Source: Pigoraptor chileana
Lineage: Eukaryota; Opisthokonta; Filasterea
Direction of reading: 5' to 3'
Assembly: GCA_943704495.1 (NCBI GenBank)
Contig: CALSCR010004044.1
Coordinates: forward strand, 1 to 55,845
Length of the DNA: 55,845 nt
The stretch's first letter is position 1, and every line of letters starts with the position of its first letter. This document shows, piece after piece, positions 1-11,172 of the stretch. The translations under genes and the position numbers were made by a program. The notes beneath the pieces are model-generated. The model did not search any database. It had not been told where the DNA came from and saw nothing but the letters and a program-made list of their open reading frames with translations.

Positions 1-3000
1 GGGCGGAGGTCACAGAGGAAGAAGTGTTTCAATTTAGTACTTTCCTTCCACAAATGCAGTTGAATATGTCACAAAAGAGGGAGTGCTTTCAATGCTCCAC
101 ACATGCAGTTGAATATGTCTCGGGATAACCAATTGCAGTGACGACGCACGACAAACATGGCCAAAACTCTTTTGAGTATTTCAGTAATAAACAGGCCAAT
201 GACTTTCGGATCAAGTGAGTGGGAGAAAAAGACACAACAACGAAAGACAACGTACCCGTTGCAACGGAGCTGACACGCCAGTCGTGCACGAAGCGTCCGT
301 TACGGAGGTCCATAAAGCGCAGGGACGCATCGGAGAGTGCGGCAACTACCATGCGCCGCGACGGAATGTATTGGAATGCCACCATTGGATTTTTTCCCGT
401 GTCAAACTGCTGGAATTGCAGGCCCACCTCCGACTCCCACACCTGCGACGCAGCCGTCGGCCACACACGGCCACAAAGGAAACGCAACGCAAAGTATTGT
501 TTGCACATTAGAAACTTCTCCCCCGAAAGAAGAAAAACAGACACAAAAACAAAATCAAAAACACAGATTGATGGCCACAACTACTCTACTAAGGTCATCA
601 TGCACTCCACAAATACACGCCATCCCCCATCCGTCATTCAGCACAGTGCCTATGTGGAGTCGATGGGCTTATGTCTAAGGCGTTATGAGTACTGCAGGTC
701 TCTCTCCTGGATCACATGTGGAGTCCATGGACATAGCGCCATGACAATGACTCGAATCGGCTACATCTCTCTCGACCACAACAGAGGCGGCACACGAACG
801 GACGCCTGCCATCACCGCCATCATCGCCATCACCAGCAGCGATCCGCAAAAGGCACAAACCCACATGCATTGTTCCGTCGCACGAAATGATGAGGCGGTT
901 GTTTTCGACCATAGATTGAACGCCAAACACCGTCTTGCGGTGGCCAGCGTACGTCCTGCGACAAACAAGCTCAGGCGCACATCCGTCATCCACGCTCTCA
1001 AGGGACCACAGCCGCACAGTCCTGTCCTTGCTTCCCGTGAGGAAGAGATTCTCAGAGTCGTACACATGCAATGCGCGAATGCTCGCAGAGTGCGCTGCGC
1101 ATGGGAAGAACGCGACACACAAACAGATGCAAAGACAAACATGCGGCGTTATTGCAACTGCTAAATTATAACTTCCAAGCGAGAGAGAGAGACATTCAGT
1201 GCTACAAACGCGTTCGGCAAGCCCATACACGATAGAGAGAGCCGGCCAGACTTATGTAGGATCTGTCAGTGTGCTGGGTTCCGAGAGAGAGTGTGGCATG
1301 ATTTGCGCTGTGTGAGCAGCCAGTCCGCCATTGCCCTTTGCCTTACCTTTGTAAGTTTGCAGGCGCAGATCGCGGAACGAAAACGCAGAAGCGCGATTGG
1401 GATTGCCTGCACAAAAATGCAAAGCGAGCATGAAGAACATGTGTGTTTTTGAAAAAAGTGTTTGTAAGTCCTGTGTAAATTCACATCAAGTCACTGGCTT
1501 GGACGATGCGCCGATGAGCTCTACACTCTGAATCCAGGGGCAGAGGGATTTTCAGAAACAAAAAACACACAAAACAAAACGAAACAAAAACCGAGCAATC
1601 ACAAAAGGTGAGATGATATCTTTTGGCGCTGATTGCGTGAGACTCACCCGTCTGCGCGTTGAAGTACTCGCGATAATTTTCAATTGTGTTTACTACGTCG
1701 TCGTATTTGTCACTATTGTAACAAAAACATATGCACACACACATAGTCAGAAGGAATCGACAGGCAAAACACATGCACATTAATATTCAGATAACAGCCA
1801 CAACATAATCCCACATTAGCAGTGGATGCAATCCAAGTTCATCACAACGCGCAAAGGCGCTTACCAGCACTCTCCACGCGCCCGTAGCGCAGCCGTGTCG
1901 CACCCATATCCAGGCGCAAACTCAACCATGTTCTCGGGTTCCCAGACGGGCAGCATCGCACTGCTACTGCCACTGCCACTGCCCCCGCCACTGCCACTGC
2001 CACTATTCTGCGCAGACGACGGCGACGACGGCTCTGCCTTGGGTGCGCTAGGCACTGCGTCCCCCGCACCACCCGACGGCGATGAGACCGACGCGCCACT
2101 GCCCTGAACACCAGTGGTTGCAGCCATGCGCGGTTGCGGTCGCGGATTGTTGATGTGATCGTACATGAGCTGCTCCACAAGTCCATTGTTTGGAATAGCT
2201 CTTCGCATCGTCTCTTGCCCGATGAGACGACAGAACGTCTGGTACACAAAGCATGCCATCTCAGGGGTGTACACGTCAACGAGGTCGTCCGCCAGGGCCA
2301 TCGTGCCCTCCACGTGACTTCCATCCGGGGAGTGAAACGAGGCGTCAACAACGGTCGGCACTGTCTTTGTGACCGGCGACGGAGGCGGACCATCGCTGCC
2401 TGCACGTGACGCCCGCGAGTCGTGGATGAGCTCGAATCCCGCAAAGAATATGTGAAGAAGCGGAACGACAGAGTCAATGCACACCCCGCGGTCGCCCCGC
2501 GGTCCCGCACGCACGAGAAACTCTGCGACACGTCGGCACAGCAGCCACCTTCCACCCTCCACAAATGACGACGACGCCAGCTGTATGTAGCGCAAGACGG
2601 GCCTCAGCACTTTGTCTCCACACATGTCAATGTAAGCAGGAAGATGATGGCCAAGTATGTGAGGGATTGTTGCCGACAGAAGCCAGACGAGGTTTGCGAG
2701 AAGCCAGCCGTTTTTGGCGGTGACTTTGCCCGCATTCGCCGAGACGACGGTTGATGCGTGAGGCAGAAAGAGGCCAAACACAACCGATCCACCGAATCGC
2801 GCACTCAGCGATGCAAGCGTCTGCACGACGAGCCCACGCCGTGGACCCGCAAGGTGCCGGAGCAGTGGGCGCGCCATGTACTTCAGGGACACGACGGGGC
2901 CGAGATCACCGCACAACTGCTGCAGCGACTGTGCCGCAAGCGTCGATGTTGCAATGTTTGGATTGACGATCGCATCGATGATGGGCGGCAGAAAATGCTC

Positions 3001-6000
3001 AAGGAACGCGCCGAGACCAAACGCCAGCGAGAGATTCGCAAGAAAGTCGTATCGCAGCAGCCTCTCCTGCAATGCCGCGTCTGTATGAGCCTCAAACAAA
3101 ACGAGAAGCGGCTTCATAAAGACAGTGCGCGTGCGCCGAATGCCAAGTTTGGACGCGAGGTGCACAAAGAGGTCGAGTGCTGATGGTCGCGTGATAGGGC
3201 AAGCGTAGAGCTGCAGCGCAAAGGGCAGCAGCAGCTGAAAGCCTTCCTCGGGAATTTCGAGAAGCTCGGGTATGGCCTCTGCAGCAAGCGACTTGCGGCC
3301 CTCCCACGATGCCGCCTGAAAGAACGACAGGAACTCATACAGCTGCGGAAAGTAATCGGGAAATGTAATGCCTCGTCCCGGACACGGCGGCGCCAGGAGG
3401 GTCTGCGCAGATGGAGGCCACTTGCGAGACGCCGACGCTGACGCTCCCTTTGACGCCCCCGAGGACGCCGACTCAGTAGACCGGCCGCCAGATAGTCCCA
3501 GCTTGAGGAGGGCAGCAGTTGCCTCGCGCACAGACCCAGGGAGATCCTGAATGTGCTGCAGACATATCCGCCCCATCTCACCCTGTATATATGGATAGTC
3601 GTCGCCCTCGGGAACGCAGAGAGGTCGCGATCGAATGCGATCGCCCAGGTACATCTCGCACACGACGAGCCCAAAACAAAACATGTCATACGCACAGCGC
3701 TCTTCAAACGACGAATTGTGCTCGTAAGACGTCTCAGAAGAAGAGGACTTTTTCGAGCGTGCGGCCGAGTCCTCGCTCCTCGTGCTACCAACACCACCAC
3801 GCGCGTCGTCACCGTCAAAAAGCGCAGCGTTGCGATAAAAGTCCTTCTGGACGTCCGGCCTCGGCAAGACATCCTCGAAATCATCCGCGACTGCGTGTGA
3901 ATCTGCCGCCGCCGCCGCTGCCGCCGCAGATGCAGTAGCATCTTCCGCCGCCCCGAGCGAGGCCCGCTCCCGCGCCAGCGCCAAACGACCCCCGCCACAC
4001 GCGGCAGAGAACGACCCCACGTGCTCCTGGTGGTACAGGCGATCGACAATACCCGCGCCACTCGTCTGCTGGGAAGCCCCAGCGCCCGCGAATGCCGTCA
4101 CAGCACTCGGCGTCGTGGACGGTGCGGCGCCACTCCCGCCAAAAAACTGCGACGAACCAACGCTCGTCGGCGTCGGCAGGGACGAGTCGCCGCCTGTGCG
4201 CCCAATTTCACCACTCGTCGCGCCCGCAGCACCATTTGCCCCTGCTTTCCTCAGCATCTGCGACGTAGACGCTGAAGAACCAGCCGATCCCCGGCCCTGC
4301 GCCTGCCCAAACGCCGATGGCATTCCGGCAGTGGGCGCACCAAACGCACCGCCACCAAATGCCGATCCGGGCGTGGGCGTCAGCTGCTCGCTGCTCGGAT
4401 CGATGGCCTGGAAAGCGCTGCCAGACGGAAGAGGCGAGTCCATCGGCGACGGCGACGTTGGCCCGCTTGTTTGCGAGAGTTGCGCCACGGGCGTAATCTT
4501 CTTTGAGATGGCGGCGCGGGCCTTGCCAAACACTTTTCCGAGGCCGTACATGTCGCCCCCCGATTGCGACTTTTCCGACGGAGCGTTTGCGTGTCCATGA
4601 GTGGCGTTACTGCTGGGGGTGTAAAAGAACGACTGGGAGGTCGGCGTCGGACCAGCGTTTGGTGCTTCCTTGTGCAGTTGCAGAATTTCGCGGTGCAACT
4701 GCTGAATCTGCGGCGAAGATGTTGGCGGTTGCTGTGCGACGGGTGTGGATGACGGCACTGCAGCCTCCCTGACGCTCGCTGTGTCGAGCATTGCGCGGCT
4801 CTCGGGGTTGTTGCCGCTTCGAAGGGAGGCCGAGCTATTTGTTCCCATGAGACCACTTCCCGTCGACGCAAGACTGCCCGACTCTGACTCGCGCCTCCTC
4901 GCCACTGCCTTCTCAGAGGCATACCTGTGTGCCGGGGAGGGAATGCGAGGTGGGTGCGGGTGCTGAAACAGCTGGACAACGCCGTGGTTGATCGGGTTCT
5001 TGTGCTGGTCGACCAGCGAGAGAAACACATTCTTCGCTTTCACCGCAGAGCGGCCGGTCAGCTTGTACCCAAAAGTGAGATCAACCCAGTGGTGGATGTG
5101 CTCAGAGACATGGTCGCTCTCCAGTGCCCGCATGTGTTTATCCACAAAGTCACGTGGACTGACGGCCCACCGGGGGACTTCCAGGTCCGGCATGTCGTCA
5201 TGCACAGACTCGAATATCGTCGGATCCGTGTAGAACTCGGGAATGCACTCATCCGGCGTCCAGTCGTACATCCTCTGCATGCTGCTCGGGTACTCGTTGG
5301 GCTCCCACTTTGCGCGCACGTAGCGGCACAGCACTGCACGCGGCGTCCTTCTCGCGAGATACACGTGGTATGTGACCTCGCTCAACACCTCCGTAATGTG
5401 GTGCGGCGTTCCGCTGTCGTAAGTGATGTCCAGCTGCTGGTCACCCTTGTTCAGGCGAAACTTAGTCCTGCCGAGTTCTCGCCAGCCGTCGTTGAGGCGT
5501 GTGAAATCCAACACCCACGGCAGCACGGGGTGGTAGTTTGGATCGCCAACGCGACGCCCCGCCAGTCGGTTCAACAGCATCAGATAGCGGTAGTTTCCAA
5601 GTGTGCCGTTCAGCCACAGCTCAAGTACCCGGGAAAGGTCGCCATACAATCGGACGCCAATGTCCGGCTCGGAGCCGAGGGTGACCGCCAGATCGACAGC
5701 ACTTTCGAGGTGGGCAGGCGGATCAGGCCATCGGAGCGGCGGGGAACAGCACCCGAGTCCAGACAGCCGCACCCACAGGTTCTCGTCGAGGAGGACGGCG
5801 CCCGTACGGAGTGCACCGTGTGTGACGCCGTTTGCGTGCATGAACTGTAGCACCCGCAGCAGCTGATAAAGGACAAAGAGGCCCTTTGCATGGCTCCCGG
5901 TGAACATCGCGGGGCTGAAGCGAAGCACATCCGCAAGCGAGTTTGCAATGTACGGCGTGACAAAAAAGAACGCCTTGTCCGTCTCCACAACGGCCGTCAG

Positions 6001-7411
6001 CGGGACAAGATTGGGATGCGTGCTGGCGCCCACCGGCATCGTCACATCTCCAATCCCAATAATGCTTGATTTGTTCACGCCGAATCCTCCGCCGTCGTGT
6101 CGCGGCGAGAGAGTGGCGTCATTCTGCGACGCCTGTAGTGACGCACCGGTACCCCCCAGCACACTCCGCCGATCGCCGCCCGCGGGTGCTTTGATAACTG
6201 CAGCTCCCTCACTCACAACCGATATGAGGTTCGCAACAAAGTCGCCCAAGCACACCTGCCGCCTGTATCCCTGGTGTTGTGCAGTCTGCTGCTGCTGCTG
6301 GAGTGCACGTCGCGGATCGTCCACCGTCTGGAGAGCATCCGCACGCGACGCCGAGACAGTCAGGTGCGTTGCCTGTGCCAGGGATGACGTCTGCGAAGTG
6401 GACGACGCCGACGCCGACGCTGCCCCCAGAGCCGTCGGGGGAAGCCATGACTTGGTAAGCCCAAATTGCGACCGCGCCGATCCGTAGGAAGTAAATGCAA
6501 GCGACGCAGGAAGGGGTCCGTAGAGATTCGACTCGAGAATGAATTGAGCAAGAAGAGACTCATCGTCCTGGGACGGATCCGTCGGCGGGAACACTTTTGG
6601 GCTGCGCGGGACACGTAATCGATCGTGTGGGTAAACGTAAACGCGTGTGTGTGTTGTTATTATTCTGCTTTGCTTTTGAGGCATTGTCCGCAGGCAAGTG
6701 CGATCACCACAAACTACCTTATACAAACTCGAATCCCAACACAGAGATAGTTTGCAACGCATAGAAAACACATTTCCCTTTCGCAGCAAATCACATACAT
6801 CCCTCAAACACTGGCAATGAATCCACTCGATGTGTCCCACGCACTCACCACCGCACACTGGCAGCCACTTTCTGTGCGCCCAAGCCTCCGACTACAACAA
6901 CGCCACTGCCACCGCGCGCATGCGATCCTGCATCTCCTCCTGTTGGCGAAGCGCTGTCTTTCACAAGAATCTTAACGGCGATGCGCTCAAAGGGTCCATC
7001 CACACGGGCACGTGACGGCTGGACCAACAAGCGCAAATCCGCGAGGTCAAAGTCGCTCTCGGCAAAATTGCGCAGCGGAAGAGGATCTGGGGCCGTTAGT
7101 TGGCGCCGCGCCAATAGATCCTTCAGCCACGACTCTTGAACCTAAATCAACAAACACAGGCATGAAACACAAACCACACATATACGCAGAAAGCACACCA
7201 ATTTTTTGTTGAGGATATGGAACACATTACATACAAGGTGGATGGTGGGATGACCAAAGTTAAAAGAGATCCATCGAGAGAAGATTCCCACCAAACAACA
7301 CACGACTGTTCCTTTTTCTTCCGGTGCAAAGCAAGCCCTTGTGGCGAGAGGCCCGAGGAGACTATCGCGCAGCAGCGCATCAGCCGATTCTACCGAGAGG
7401 CGGGGCCCCAT
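1..7411 (-). CDS. WDR81: WDR81-like BEACH/WD40 protein (C-terminus beyond left edge)
   Basis: Homologue of WDR81, which with WDR91 acts on endosomes to restrain PI3-kinase and promote early-to-late endosome conversion and cargo autophagy (family knowledge). Proposed exons, 5' to 3': 7411-7235, 7141-6849, 6601-1865 (4.7 kb), 1712-1648, 1406-1347, 1094-865, 442-256; all junctions keep frame, giving at least 1916 residues. Seen: a kinase-like N-terminal part (around residue 414, THGALRTGAVLLDE), then a BEACH domain at about 490-710 with WDR81-diagnostic strings (LNRLAGRRVGDPNYHPVLPW, TPDECIPEFYTDP), a long Ser/Gly/Ala-rich linker with a short poly-Gln run, a helical-repeat region, and WD40 blades at about 1740-1916 (LTGSKDRTVRLW, ISCDGTMHVW). 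Two or three further blades should lie beyond base 1. The start (ATG at 7411) is less certain than the rest; the exon 1 donor GTATGT and phase-0 junction to VQESWLKDLL support it. Confidence 0.9.
20..120. repeat. Intronic tandem repeat, period 49 bp
   Basis: Within the last visible WDR81 intron (bases 1-255) the string ATGCAGTTGAATATGTC occurs at 54 and again at 103. Both copies are preceded by an AGTG(T/C)TTTCAAT-like block and a CCACA run, so the duplicated unit is about 49 bp and the older copy has drifted. Confidence 0.6.
638..778 (-). repeat. Dispersed short repeat, two copies in a WDR81 intron
   Basis: Two minus-strand copies of a short element lie in the 422-bp intron 443-864. The core reads roughly TATGTCCATGGACTCCACA (complement of 714-738), preceded by a GAGAGATGTAG box (complement of 760-772). 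A second, more diverged copy (complement of 645-685) has CCATCGACTCCACATA and GCCTTAGACATA. Similar copies occur at 25935-26085 downstream of another gene, so this looks like a dispersed family of about 60-90 bp with no coding capacity. Confidence 0.5.
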
Positions 7412-8308
7412 ATTTATGTACAACTGCACACACTCAGCACTTTTATATCCACAGCCCCACGTCACATGTGCAACCTGCACAATAAAATGAGCCGGTGAAT
7501 CGTGCGGCGTGTGGCGCAACTATTGTGATGCGCGAATCACTCCCATCTTGCTCTCAGAATTCGATGGACATCAGACCCGGCAACCAGGACCACGCAAACA
7601 GATCCATGCGTCAATTGTCAGACAGCCATTATCGCAGATATATACTTTAACGTTCTTTGAGTAGTGAGCACAAGCACTTTCCGAGCAACTTCAATTGTGA
7701 CCTTGCCATAGTAGTATGTAATCTATCTCTCGGGCATAAACATAAACAGTGCTAAGGTCAACGGCAATCAGAAATAGACATCCGGGGCAGTCTGGCTGTC
7801 ATCAACTTTCAGCAGGCCCGGCGGCATTACAATGATCCGACTAGATCCCGGCACGGTCGTTCCGAACGCGGACTCTCTTATTGTTCAGCAATTACCGTTC
7901 TATCAACAAAATCTCACGGCTGGAAAAGGCACCGAAGAGGAGGAAACAAAAGGTGCAATTTTGTATTATTGAAGTGAAACAGAATAGCTTCAGCAAACGC
8001 GCCAGCGTCACACTGAGTGCTGAGCGGCCGCCCGACTCAAATCTCGCATGCCCGTCCGAGATTTGAGTCAGCTACAGATAGATTCGATTCAGTCGCCACG
8101 GGGGGTCGAGATTTGATTAATACGACCGAAGACATGACAATTGAGTCATCAATCAGTTATCGGCAGACATTGAATGCGCATGTATATGCGCGCGAATCGC
8201 ACACAGAGTGAGAAACCGAGCCCAGCGAGGAGACAATGTCAGCGTGGCGCGCGCGCGTGTCATACGTGTGTGTGCGTGGAAAAGGAGGGAGGATTGGCAA
8301 TAGAAATG
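7412..8308. other. Intergenic gap between WDR81 and the TTL gene
   Basis: This is the 5' flank of WDR81 and the 3' flank of the upstream minus-strand gene. No reading frame here has homology I recognise. It contains a perfect 13-bp inverted repeat at 8034-8069, described separately. No clear TATA box is seen. Confidence 0.6.
8034..8069. repeat. Perfect 13-bp inverted repeat (hairpin)
   Basis: GACTCAAATCTCG at 8034-8046 is followed after a 10-nt spacer by its exact complement CGAGATTTGAGTC at 8057-8069. A partial third copy, CGAGATTTGA, lies at 8107-8116. The element sits about 240 bp past the stop codon of the TTL-family gene and 620 bp upstream of the WDR81 start. It may be a 3'-end hairpin, a protein-binding palindrome or a remnant of a small inverted-repeat element. 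Confidence 0.7.
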
Positions 8309-10678
8309 TCATGATTTGCTGTGTTCCTCCTCCTCCTCAGCTCTCCGCAAGGTCGTTTGGATGTGATGCAGCCGCCACGAGGTGCGAGACGGTCGACTGT
8401 CGACAGGGACGCCGTGCACGTGAGCAAGATGGGCCAGCCACTCATCATAGCGCTCGCCGTCCACCACGGGATATGCAGGGATCCATCCACACGCTCTCCA
8501 TCCACCCGCCTCAAGGCAACGCTCCCTCTCGCAACTGCATACATATACACACACACACACACACACACAAAGTGTAAGTATGATACGACAGCTTCGTCAA
8601 TTCAGATAAAGTTAATCGAAACGGTGGGAAACTGACACATTCGGGTCAGAATCGCTCACTGCAACATATGTTGGCAAAGGCAAGTCAATGGCCAAGAAAG
8701 GGCACAGCTAAAGCACACCCATTGACTATTGTAACCGACATTGCAAGAGCACCTCTGATCCTCCACCGATCCACTCCACGACAATGACGTATACCTAGAC
8801 TGCATGAATATCGCGAGGTCCTCCTCATCCACACAGCGCCATCGCTCTTCGCCGTCTTCTCTGCATGCGTCCATGCTATCATATGAGGGATTTGACGCCC
8901 CACTTTCAAAACGAGCACCGACGCTCATTAACCGCGAGTGAAGTTTCTTCACACCACATGATCCACTGCCGTACAGAAATCGCATAAGGTCGGTTGCAAG
9001 TCGAAGCTGTGTTTTGCAAGTCCCGGCGTGGACATCGAAGTGAGGGTTTGGCCCTTCACACATCGTCGTCATCTCAGGTGTTGCATTCACCTGCTCTTGC
9101 ATACCACACCAAACACACATACGGGCGCACACGCACACACGATGACACACATATGTGAGACACAAATACAAACACGGTACTCACGTGCACAAACACACCA
9201 CACAAGCGATACGATGTGGCAAACGTGATTGGTCCCGCCACCGATCGAAAGCCACAAAGACACAAATAAACGTTCCGGATACCCACCTCTATTATGCTTG
9301 GGTTTAGATCAGGATCGAATATGACATCCAGCCCAAACAAATTGTACGATCGCGTATTATCCCACGACCCCTGCGCAGGTTCGATTGTCGGTCTCCTGCG
9401 GACAGAGGCCTCCAAACCGAGAAAATACCGCGCCACTGCCGAATGCACACGCCCGAATGCGGCATCAACGTCGTGGCCATCAGCAGCCATTCTTGTCTTC
9501 AATCGCTCAAAAGTCCACGTAATGTCGTCGGCGTTTTTGAAAAAGTTGATATTGACCATCCAATTTGTGATGTACTGCGTGATGTTTCTGCCGCCATCGA
9601 CGTTGTACGGATGCGCCGCAAAACGCGCGTATCCGCCGTCATAAACGTACACACGCAGAGGCGAAATCGAAGTCACCAGCGCATACACACGCAGATCAAA
9701 CTTCAGTCCATCGAGGAGGAACGGGGGATGAAGCATAAGTTGCGCGACGCTTTTTTCGTTGTACTGTGAGGGCTCTGCAGTAATTGTCGCGGTTTGCCGG
9801 AGAAGCGCATCAGTTGTCTCGGCAAGCGATATGTTTATGCCGCTGTGCAAAGACGCCGGCTTGATGATCCACCTCTGATCCGAGGCCCACGTGCCCGCTT
9901 CGACGGAGGCGACTAGACGGGCGCGGTCGACTGGTAACACAAAGCATGGGAAAGAATATCGACGGGGATCGGGAATATCATGCAGTGGGCCGCCCGCCGT
10001 CAATGACGATGGCACAAAGCCCTGGAGCGCCGCATTCACATCGTTGCAGAACATATCCTTTCCATAACGCACTTGCGTTGACAGCCCCGCAATGACCGAT
10101 ACCCGTACGTTAGGATGTAGACCGGAATATTCATCGTCCGTGAGACATTGCCGAGGACGAAGACGAGAGATGCACTTGACAAGCACACCGATCGTGCCAT
10201 TTGGTATAGGGGCGAATTGCTTCTTTGCAGAGTCTTGAAAGACGAACCGAACGTTACCCCTTGTGTTCGCAAAGCGATCACGAAAGAGGATCCCGTAGCC
10301 CTGCCAATATCTCATCTCACCACGGAGCACAATGACGCTATCCGACGCAGAATAAAGGATGGCACGCCGTGCATCCAAACTTTCGAGTATTCTCAGCACA
10401 GATTGGTCATTTCGTGCAATCCTCCACCCGCCTGTCGATTCCGGCCGCTTTCGTTCGGTGTGCGGCGGGAAACTGCGGCCGCTGTCGCTGACAGCCGGCT
10501 GTAACACACCGGCCACATCACCATAAGAGTACGGTACGGTGTACAGACTCGCAAGGCATGCAACCGAAACGAAGGCTGACAGCGCGCAGAGGACCATGCG
10601 AGAGACCCATGACCTTCGGCGCTGCGTGCCGACCCACACGCGATGATCACTGACATGAAACCGAATTGAAGTTGCCAT
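8309..10678 (-). CDS. Membrane-anchored tubulin-tyrosine-ligase-family (TTL) protein
   Basis: TTL-family ATP-grasp ligase, a family that adds amino acids (Tyr, Glu or Gly) to protein side chains or C-termini. Exons 10678-9287, 9090-8795, 8534-8309 (637 residues); phases 0 and 2 match at both junctions. Seen: a basic N-terminus, one hydrophobic helix at about residues 28-48 (signal anchor), then TTL motifs: WIIKPASLHSGINI, LKFDLRVYALVTSISPLRVY, GLDVIFDPDLNPSIIEVNATPEM (split by intron 1) and a C-terminal Cys/Trp-containing segment ending in a run of Glu. NGT, NIS and NIT sequons follow the helix. Most TTLs are soluble and cytosolic, so a type II anchor would place the catalytic domain in the secretory lumen; that is inference. 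An in-frame ATG at 10828 is an alternative start that would add 50 residues. Confidence 0.85.
8547..8569. repeat. (AC)n microsatellite
   Basis: An uninterrupted AC run lies immediately upstream of the last exon of the minus-strand TTL gene, so it is a TG run just before the branch/acceptor region of that intron. Confidence 0.95.
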
Positions 10679-11172
10679 CGGCCCGGCGCGGCCGAATGTC
10701 GGCGGTGACGGTTCCGAAAGCAGCGCATGCGGTCTTCGCAGTGTTCCCCGGGAAAGAGTAATGGCGTTGCCGCGGCGATTTGATCTTTGCTTTAATGATT
10801 CACAAGTAAAACTGATCCGGAACAGCATTCAGTCTCTGACTAGTCGCCCGCTTATTATTAGCTTATTAGTTTTATCCGGATCAACGCGCTCACTAAATAT
10901 AAACTGTGCAGTCTGTGGAATTACCGATATTTCGACAAAATCGGGAAATGGTGACGACTGAAAAGCCGTGACTGTGACAGTAACTTGAGCCAAGTAACCT
11001 GCCGAGTGTCGGCCTCCACTGTGTCGCCCCGTGCCTCTCAATCGCCTGTCGTTGAGTCCACCAAGAAAGAGCACGAATGATGCAACGCAGCAAAAAAGAT
11101 TACAAACGAATCTCACAAGCTTCTTTTTAATTTTGGATTGCAACTCGGTGTGAACCCCTAAAAAAGAAATCA
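10679..11172. other. Divergent intergenic region, TTL gene / nuclear protein gene
   Basis: This roughly 490-bp region separates two divergently transcribed genes and should hold both promoters and the 5' UTR of the plus-strand gene. It contains an AT-rich stretch at 10850-10905. No TATA box in a convincing position and no further gene are seen. Confidence 0.5.

Noticed and set aside
2883-4061. Arg-rich minus-strand frames of up to 315 codons within the WDR81 exon
   Set aside because: They are shifted-frame shadows of the real WDR81 frame and have the typical Arg/Ser bias of out-of-frame GC-rich sequence.
4927-5850. A 307-codon plus-strand frame across the WDR81 BEACH exon
   Set aside because: It is antisense to a strongly conserved BEACH domain, shows no family motif and arises from the GC-rich codon use of the real gene.
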